Shown here: positions 45,800-50,689 of the stretch, in pieces
Layout of the letters: each line of letters opens with the position of its first letter
How positions within the stretch are numbered: position 1 is the stretch's first letter
NCBI GenBank assembly: GCA_029265995.1
Contig: JAJUFM010000008.1
Coordinates: 1 to 50,689 of the forward strand
Direction of reading: 5' to 3'
Source: Rhodospirillaceae bacterium
GTDB lineage: Bacteria > Pseudomonadota > Alphaproteobacteria > Kiloniellales > DSM-21159
Length of the DNA: 50,689 nt
Notes under the pieces: generated by a model
Database searches by the model: none
The model's input: only the letters and a program-made list of their open reading frames with translations
What the model was told of the DNA's origin: nothing
Program-made: the position numbers and the translations under genes

Positions 45800-46580
45800 C
45801 GAGAACCAGATAATGCAGGAATCTCGGGTGCAGCCGTTGCCGCGCGCTGTTCCTGAGGCACCCGGTTTGGAGGCCGTATCTCTCGGGAAATCCTTCTCGG
45901 GGCGCATCGTCCTGCGGAATGTCAGCCTGAAATTGCGACGCGGGGAAGCTGTCGGGCTTCTGGGGCCGAACGGCGCTGGTAAAACCACCTGCTTTTACAT
46001 CATCTCGGGCCTGCTGGCTTCCGACGCCGGATACATCGCACTGGATGGGGAGGATGTTACCGACCTGCCCATGTATCGTCGCGCTCGCCTCGGCATTGGC
46101 TACCTGCCCCAGGAAGCCTCGATATTCCGCGGCTTGACGGTCGAAGAGAACATTCGCAGCGTGCTGGAGGTTACCGAGAAGGATCGGGGCCGCCGGCGTC
46201 AGCGGCTCGAACAGCTTCTTGAAGAATTTTCGATCACTCATCTGCGACGGTCCCCGGCACTGGCTCTGTCGGGCGGTGAACGGCGGCGCTGTGAGATCGC
46301 GCGAGCCCTGGCTGCCGATCCGCGCTTTATTCTGCTGGATGAACCCCTTGCAGGGATCGATCCCATTGCGGTTGGGGAAATTCGCGAATTGGTGCTTCAT
46401 CTGAAAGACCGCGGGATCGGTGTGTTGATCACCGACCATAACGTCCGTGAGACCCTCGACATCGTGGACCGCGCGTACATTATCCATGACGGGCGGGTGC
46501 TGATGGAGGGGCGGCCCGACGATATCGTCAGCAACCAGGATGTGCGGCGGGTCTATCTCGGCGAGCGGTTTACGCGCTAA
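45792..46580 (+). CDS. lptB: LPS export ABC transporter ATP-binding protein LptB
   Basis: 262 residues from GTG 45792. Walker A is GPNGAGKT, the signature is [12 protein letters not shown], Walker B is [12 protein letters not shown], and the LptB hallmark [18 protein letters not shown] is present. It powers LPS extraction with LptFG, which are not in this window. Confidence 0.96.
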   Translation: MSSENQIMQESRVQPLPRAVPEAPGLEAVSLGKSFSGRIVLRNVSLKLRRGEAVGLLGPNGAGKTTCFYIISGLLASDAGYIALDGEDVTDLPMYRRARLGIGYLPQEASIFRGLTVEENIRSVLEVTEKDRGRRRQRLEQLLEEFSITHLRRSPALALSGGERRRCEIARALAADPRFILLDEPLAGIDPIAVGEIRELVLHLKDRGIGVLITDHNVRETLDIVDRAYIIHDGRVLMEGRPDDIVSNQDVRRVYLGERFTR

Positions 46581-46585
46581 CCCAC

Positions 46586-47893
46586 ATGCGTCAGGGTCAA
46601 CGCCAGGAGCTGCGCTTATCGCATCGCCTGGCGATGACGCCGCGGCTTCAGCAGGCAATCAAGCTGCTGCAGCTGTCTCATCTGGATCTCGCCGAAAGTG
46701 TTGCGCAGGAGGTGGAGGAAAACCCTCTCCTGCAAAGGGAGTGGGACGACCCCATTCACTCGCAGGGCACGGGCGAGGCTTATGATTGGCTTCAACAGGT
46801 AGCTCAGCCGGAGCCGGATCTACGCGGCCACCTGCTACAACAGCTCGGCCAGCAGCGCCTCGACACTTCTGAACAAGCCCTTGCGGTCGAGCTGATCGAC
46901 GCGCTGGACCAAGATGGTTATCTGCGGGTCGATCTTGGAGAGCTGGCCGCAGAGGCGGGTTGTTCAACAGCGCATTTGGAAAGGCTTCTGGTCAGGCTGC
47001 AGCGTATGGAGCCGACAGGCGTGTTCGCTCGCGACTTGAGGGAATGCCTGGCTTTACAGCTCGCCGAGCGCGCCCTCATGGATGGGGCGATGGCGCTGCT
47101 TCTCGACCATCTGCACTTGGTAGCCCGAAGGGCATGGGGAGAGTTGGAGCGGATCTGCGAAATCAGCAGTAAGGAGCTGCAGACGAGGTTGCAGTTGCTC
47201 CGCTCGCTGGATCCGCGCCCCGGTTTCGCCTTTTCCGCGGATCTGCCTGAAACCCGTGTGTCGGAGCTTCTGGTTCTGCCGAAGCAAGGCGGAGGCTGGC
47301 AGGTCGAACTCACACCCGGAACTCAGCCGCAGATACGGATTGATCAACATGCCTACCGTCTCTTGGCGGCCCGCTGCCGAACTTCGCAGGAAAGGGCTTA
47401 CATCAGCGAATGTCTGCAGGCTGCTAAATGGCTGGAGCGCGCCTTACGGCAGCGCAAGACGACGCTTCTACGCGTGGGGGAAGCCCTGGTGAACCATCAG
47501 GAAGCCTTCTTTACCAGAGGCGAGGAGGCGCTCCGCCCATTGACCCGGAGAGATCTGGGGGATGAGCTGGGGATCCATGAGTCCACGGTGAGCCGTGCGA
47601 TTGCCAACAAGTACTTGGCTTGCCCTCGCGGTACTTACGAATTGCGCTACTTTTTCGGAACCGCGGTTGCGAGTTCCTCAGGCGAGTCCCCGGCAGCCCG
47701 GAGCGTGCGTCACAAGATCGCAGACCTGGTGAACAGCGAGTCGCCCGATGCGATCCTGAGCGATGAGGCCATCGTGGCCCTCCTGGCAGATCAGGGGCTT
47801 GTGCTGGCGCGGCGGACAGTCGCCAAGTACCGAAAACTACTGGATATTCCATCATCCTCGCGACGACGCCATTCAAAGGGGGCGGCCGCCTGA
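46586..47893 (+). CDS. rpoN: RNA polymerase sigma-54 factor
   Basis: 435 residues. Region I is LSHRLAMTPRLQQAIKLLQLS and VEENPLL, the core-binding region lies mid-protein, the HTH includes DLGDELGIHESTVSRAIANKY, and the RpoN box ARRTVAKYR is near residue 410. The acidic region II is only about 30 residues, making the protein shorter than the usual 480-510. It starts 5 bp after lptB without a clear ribosome site. It directs nitrogen-related and other NtrC-type promoters. Confidence 0.95.
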   Translation: MRQGQRQELRLSHRLAMTPRLQQAIKLLQLSHLDLAESVAQEVEENPLLQREWDDPIHSQGTGEAYDWLQQVAQPEPDLRGHLLQQLGQQRLDTSEQALAVELIDALDQDGYLRVDLGELAAEAGCSTAHLERLLVRLQRMEPTGVFARDLRECLALQLAERALMDGAMALLLDHLHLVARRAWGELERICEISSKELQTRLQLLRSLDPRPGFAFSADLPETRVSELLVLPKQGGGWQVELTPGTQPQIRIDQHAYRLLAARCRTSQERAYISECLQAAKWLERALRQRKTTLLRVGEALVNHQEAFFTRGEEALRPLTRRDLGDELGIHESTVSRAIANKYLACPRGTYELRYFFGTAVASSSGESPAARSVRHKIADLVNSESPDAILSDEAIVALLADQGLVLARRTVAKYRKLLDIPSSSRRRHSKGAAA

Positions 47894-48095
47894 TAGCAGG
47901 CGACAAGCTTTTCCTTCTTGCAGCCCTAAGGTGGCAGATCGATATTCAGATGATCGGGCGCCAAAGCCCGGTCTCGAGGCTCCTTCCAGCGGGGGTCAGG
48001 CGTTGACTCCAAGGGAGGGCGAACCTATGGTCCCGCCGCTCGCGAACAGGCAGCCTGCGCGAGGGGCAGCCAAGCTCGGAGCTGAGGAAAGATAC

Positions 48096-48725
48096 ATGCA
48101 ATTGTCGGTTATAGGTCGGCACGTCGACACGGGCGATGCCTTTCGTCAGTATGCCTACGACCGCTTGAGCGGACTTCTAGACAAGTATTTCGGCGAAGCC
48201 ATTGAGGCGAGCGTGACGCTGTCGAAGGACGCTTTTCTCTTCCGGGCCGCTCTTTCGATTCATGTCGGACGGGGCCTGTTGCTCCAGGCGAGCGGCGAGG
48301 CGCAGGATGTGCATCGCGCTTTTGATATGGCGGCGGATCGTCTTGCCAAGCGCCTGCGGCGCTACAAGCGGCGTCTGCGGGACAAGGGTCGGCTTACTGC
48401 TTCCACAGCCGATGTCGTAACGGCGCAGCAGTACATACTGGCACCCGAGGAGGAAGCGGCCGACGAGGCGGGCGAAGCGGAGACCGAGAATGACCTCGAT
48501 GTCGATCTCGACGGCGCCTTGGACGGCGATAAGCCAGTGGTGATAGCAGAAATGCAAACCGAGGTGCCAAAGCTAACGGTAGGGGAGGCGGTGATGCGCA
48601 TGGATCTTGCCGACCAACCAGCATTGCTGTTTCGCAATCGAGCGCACGGCGGGATCAATATGGTTTACCGCCGATCTGACGGAAACATTGGGTGGATAGA
48701 TCCTCTTGGAAATAGAGACAGCTAA
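48096..48725 (+). CDS. hpf: Ribosome hibernation promoting factor, long form
   Basis: 209 residues from ATG 48096 (GAGGAAA upstream), though the frame is open far upstream. Residues 1-105 are the S30AE domain (MQLSVIGRHVDTGDAFRQYAYDRL, SIHVGRGLLLQASG). A linker rich in Asp and Glu follows (about 120-150), then the C-terminal dimerisation domain (KLTVGEAVMRMDLADQPALLFRN ... GNIGWIDP). Long HPF makes 100S ribosome dimers in stationary phase. It sits between rpoN and ptsN, as in many proteobacteria. Confidence 0.93.
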   Translation: MQLSVIGRHVDTGDAFRQYAYDRLSGLLDKYFGEAIEASVTLSKDAFLFRAALSIHVGRGLLLQASGEAQDVHRAFDMAADRLAKRLRRYKRRLRDKGRLTASTADVVTAQQYILAPEEEAADEAGEAETENDLDVDLDGALDGDKPVVIAEMQTEVPKLTVGEAVMRMDLADQPALLFRNRAHGGINMVYRRSDGNIGWIDPLGNRDS

Positions 48726-48747
48726 GCGGCACGTCGGGACGCTTACC

Positions 48748-49212
48748 ATGGACATCGCTGATCTGCTGGACCCCAAGGGGGTCATCCCGGCGCTGCGTGT
48801 CACGAGCAAGAAGCAGGCTCTGCATGAACTGGCGCGGCGGGCGGCCGACGTGGTCGGTCTGCCCGATCGCACCATCTTCGAGGTGCTGGTAGAGCGGGAA
48901 AGGCTCGGCACGACCGGAGTGGGCAATGGAATTGCCATCCCCCATGGCAAGCTACAGGACCTGGATAGTCTTCATGCGCTCTTTGCACGACTGGAGACGC
49001 CTGTAGATTTCGATTCCATAGATGATCAGCCGGTTGATCTCATCTGCGTCCTGCTGGCGCCGGAACAAGCTGGAGCAGATCATCTGAAAGCCCTTGCTCG
49101 GGTTTCCAGACTGTTGAGGGATCGCGCAACCTGCGAAAAGCTACGAGGCACGGACAGCCGCGATGCGCTCTATGCCATCCTTACTGAATCCGCGGCCAGC
49201 CGCGCTGCCTGA
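48748..49212 (+). CDS. ptsN: PTS IIA-like nitrogen regulatory protein
   Basis: 154 residues from ATG 48748 (MDIADLLDPKGVIPALRV, the standard start). A TTG at 48706 would overlap hpf and is not favoured. The phosphorylated His is in GIAIPHGK. A nitrogen/potassium-related phosphotransfer regulator that works with PtsP and NPr (not in the window). Last gene of the cluster, followed by a hairpin terminator. Confidence 0.95.
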   Translation: MDIADLLDPKGVIPALRVTSKKQALHELARRAADVVGLPDRTIFEVLVERERLGTTGVGNGIAIPHGKLQDLDSLHALFARLETPVDFDSIDDQPVDLICVLLAPEQAGADHLKALARVSRLLRDRATCEKLRGTDSRDALYAILTESAASRAA

Positions 49213-49219
49213 AATGAAA

Positions 49220-49261
49220 CCGCCTCTGATCAAGCTTCCAAGCGGACCCGATCAGAGGCGG
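49220..49261. terminator. Hairpin between convergent ptsN and DUF1150 genes
   Basis: CCGCCTCTGATC (49220-49231) pairs perfectly with GATCAGAGGCGG (49250-49261) across an 18-base loop. It sits in the 80-bp gap between convergent genes and should end both transcripts. There is no strong T-run. Confidence 0.6.
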
Positions 49262-49292
49262 GAATAGCGCTGATCTCTTCAGCACAGTTAAA

Positions 49293-49517
49293 TTAGTGGA
49301 GACTTAGGGGCTCCATGTCGTTCTGGCGGATGGCCGCCCAGGCAAGGTCACAGGTGGCAGCGACGGCGAGCTGGGTGCCGTCGGCGGCGAAGATGCCATA
49401 TAGCTCACCCTTGTCTCCTTGAACCTTGCGGACATAGGCGACCTCGTTCACGCCGACAGTTGCAAAGTCGGCTTGCGAAATGTGACGCAGGGTCTGCTGG
49501 TCGTTCTGCATAAACAT
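49293..49517 (-). CDS. DUF1150-family small protein
   Basis: 74 residues from ATG 49517, which follows AGGAGGAATC. The frame is open to 49568. Family features are QTLRHISQADFATVGVNEVAYV near the N-terminus and IFAADGTQLAVAATCDLAWAAI. This alphaproteobacterial family usually sits beside an hsp20 gene, as here (74 bp downstream of it, same strand). Function is unknown. Position suggests a heat-shock context. Confidence 0.88.
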   Translation of the reverse strand: MFMQNDQQTLRHISQADFATVGVNEVAYVRKVQGDKGELYGIFAADGTQLAVAATCDLAWAAIRQNDMEPLSLH

Positions 49518-49591
49518 GATTCCTCCTGGCGACAGCTTCCCGCCTCTCTGGCCGGCAAGCTTGTCCACTGTTTGTCCTGGCCCGAGTAGGC

Positions 49592-50041
49592 CTAGATCAG
49601 ACTCTTGCCGCTACGGCTGCTCGAGCCACCGTCCTTCTGAATGGCGATCTTTTTTACCATCGGCTCTTCAATAGGACGTCTCAGCTCAATGTGGAGCAGG
49701 CCGTTGTCGAGACGTGCTCCTTCAACTTCTATGCCATCAGCCAACACAAAGGCGCGCTGGAACTGTCTGGCCGCAATGCCACGGTGCAAGAACACGCGAT
49801 CATCGGACTCGGGTTCCTGCCGCCCTCGAATAACTAGCTGATTGTTTTCTATCTGCACGCTGAGATCGGCTTCGGAGAAGCCCGCAACCGCGAGCGTTAT
49901 CCGTAAGTGGCCGTCGTCGATCTGTTCGACGTTGTAGGGGGGATAGCCATCCCCTGCGCTCTTGTTCATCCGATCAAGAGCCCGCTCGAGTTGATCGAAC
50001 CCCAGCAGCAGAGGCGAATTGAACAGGGTGGCACGACTCAT
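49592..50041 (-). CDS. Small heat-shock protein, Hsp20/IbpA family
   Basis: 149 residues: the N-terminal LLLGFDQLERALDRMNKS segment, then the alpha-crystallin domain (YNVEQIDDGHLRITLAVAGFSEADLSV ... LVIRGRQEP ... FLHRGIAARQFQRAFVLADG ... GLLHIELRRPIEE), about residues 35-130. The basic/serine-rich tail KDGGSSSRSGKSLI follows. It holds unfolding proteins for refolding. A sigma-32-like promoter and a ROSE-like leader precede it. Confidence 0.95.
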   Translation of the reverse strand: MSRATLFNSPLLLGFDQLERALDRMNKSAGDGYPPYNVEQIDDGHLRITLAVAGFSEADLSVQIENNQLVIRGRQEPESDDRVFLHRGIAARQFQRAFVLADGIEVEGARLDNGLLHIELRRPIEEPMVKKIAIQKDGGSSSRSGKSLI

Positions 50042-50128
50042 TTGGCCTCCTCACATGAGCAAGGTCATTTCGCCACCTGCGGCTTGCTAAGCCCGCGGAT
50101 GACAAGCGGCCCATAAACGGCACCGCCT
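50042..50128 (-). ncRNA. ROSE-like RNA thermometer in the hsp20 leader
   Basis: In the transcript the last hairpin is CCUUGCUC (50064-50057), loop AUGU, GAGGAGG (50052-50046). It sequesters the AGGAGG ribosome site (50051-50046) five bases before the ATG... The UUGCU stretch opposite the ribosome site leaves one unpaired G, which is the known ROSE feature. An upstream hairpin, GCGGGCUU / AAGCCGC (50096-50079) with one bulged G, fits the multi-stem ROSE layout. ROSE elements are established in alphaproteobacterial small heat-shock genes. Folding was done by eye. Confidence 0.72.
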
Positions 50129-50135
50129 GAACCAT

Positions 50136-50164
50136 AAATGGTGAGATCCGGAAGCCGGGTCAAG
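50136..50164 (-). promoter_or_regulatory. Sigma-32-type heat-shock promoter candidate for hsp20
   Basis: On the minus strand CTTGAC (50164-50159) and CACCATTT (50143-50136) are separated by 15 bp. This resembles the sigma-32 -35 (CTTGAA) and -10 (CCCCATnT) boxes. It lies about 95 bp before the hsp20 start, leaving room for the ROSE-like leader. Between it and the next gene at 50551 I recognise nothing. Confidence 0.5.
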
Positions 50165-50550
50165 CGTCACGATCATACGTTGTGGCCCTCTACTAACTGG
50201 AGGGTTTCTCACGATTATCGCCCTCGGATCGGCACCCCGCGCTACGCAGACTTTAGGTGTCATAGATGCCCATGGCTCCACGCAATCAGGCAATAAGAAC
50301 TCTGCCAAGCCGCGAAAGGCGTAGAGGCAGTAGAGGCGTGCTCCTCTATTGCAACGCTTCATGGAGAGCGGGCGCGATGCCAATCTACTCATAGTGGATG
50401 ATTGCCAGCGCAAAAGATTCAATGCTAGCGTGCTTCAGAGATCAGCGATCTTGGTGTAGATCGGGCTGTAATGGTTGCTGTGTCTCGACTTGAGAAACGT
50501 CAAAACTTAGGCCGCAAAGGCCGGATGAAACAGCACAAGGGAAGGCGTTC

Positions 50551-50689
50551 ATGTCTATGAGAAGGAAGATGCCTTTATCGTCATCCGCGTATGCCAGTTT
50601 GGGTGTGCGCCTAGTCTTCGGCACCGCTACGGGAGTCGCGCTAGCGGCAGGTTGGGCACCGCTAGAAGCCGTTGCCCAGGAGGCGGTCA
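50551..50689 (+). CDS. N-terminus of an exported protein
   Basis: A + strand gene running off the right edge, 46 codons visible. ATG 50551 has AAGGGAAGG upstream. A basic start (MSMRRKMPLSS) leads to a signal-like stretch (FGTATGVALAAGW) with a possible cleavage site after EAVAQ. No family can be assigned from this fragment. Confidence 0.6.
   Translation, partial: MSMRRKMPLSSSAYASLGVRLVFGTATGVALAAGWAPLEAVAQEAV

Noticed and set aside
48706..48747. Upstream TTG start for ptsN.
   Set aside because: It would overlap the end of hpf and add 14 residues before MDIADLLDP, the standard family start.
50087..50422. 111-codon minus-strand frame upstream of hsp20.
   Set aside because: It overlaps the heat-shock promoter and ROSE-like leader and shows no protein-like motif.
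1..50689. CRISPR arrays, tandem repeats, prophage or defence islands.
   Set aside because: No regularly spaced repeats, cas genes, phage structural genes, integrases, or toxin-antitoxin or restriction genes were recognised.

Overview
The window looks like GC-rich chromosomal DNA from an alphaproteobacterium, most likely a Rhodospirillales/Kiloniellales-type lineage. This rests on gene content and order only: hrcA-grpE beside rph-rdgB-hemW, kdsD-lptC-lptA-lptB-rpoN-hpf-ptsN, a DUF1150 gene beside hsp20, a ROSE-like RNA thermometer, a class I PHA synthase, and a complex-I NDUFA9-type protein. No phage, plasmid, rRNA, tRNA or CRISPR features were recognised.

Left part (1-10.0 kb). The start of a HlyD-type secretion adaptor diverges from phaC and a tiny membrane protein. 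A leftward arginine deiminase operon follows: DcuC/YfcC-type transporter, arcA, arcB, arcC and a P-type cation ATPase as last cistron. The three enzymes look intact. The transporter carries one in-frame TAA. The ATPase carries three in-frame TAGs, one TGA and a large internal deletion that removes most of its P-domain, so it is a decaying pseudogene. A secreted DUF6448 protein lies upstream.

10.0-16.3 kb is the least conventional part. It holds a broken IS1380-type transposase remnant, a possible 70-nt small RNA gene (promoter, hairpin, strong terminator), a small excisionase-like HTH protein, a HAMP sensor without an output domain, an NCS2 (xanthine/uracil-type) permease whose cytoplasmic tail resembles an anti-sigma-factor kinase (HATPase_c_2) domain, and a divergent EF-G paralogue. 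The permease-HATPase fusion next to an output-less receptor is the best candidate here for something not described.

16.3-22.6 kb is housekeeping: grpE and hrcA leftward, rph-rdgB-hemW rightward, then a RhlE-type RNA helicase. 22.6-27.8 kb is a leftward capsule-export operon: small lipoprotein, kpsM, kpsT, kpsE, kpsD, terminator. 28-30.8 kb is the sulfate-activation pair cysD-cysNC. 31-34.1 kb is a zinc-uptake regulon: zur-znuC-znuB leftward and znuA rightward, with a Zur-box-like palindrome between them.

34.1-43.1 kb holds a MarR regulator with a nearby palindromic operator candidate, a secreted dienelactone-hydrolase-like enzyme, the divergent pair epmA/efp (modifier and its substrate EF-P), an aldo/keto reductase, a divergent puuA-like/puuB-like pair for polyamine catabolism, an NDUFA9-like protein and a short RNase D. 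43.2-49.2 kb is the LPS-transport and nitrogen-regulation cluster kdsD-lptC-lptA-lptB-rpoN-hpf-ptsN. The window closes with DUF1150, hsp20 with a heat-shock-type promoter and ROSE-like leader, and the beginning of an exported protein.
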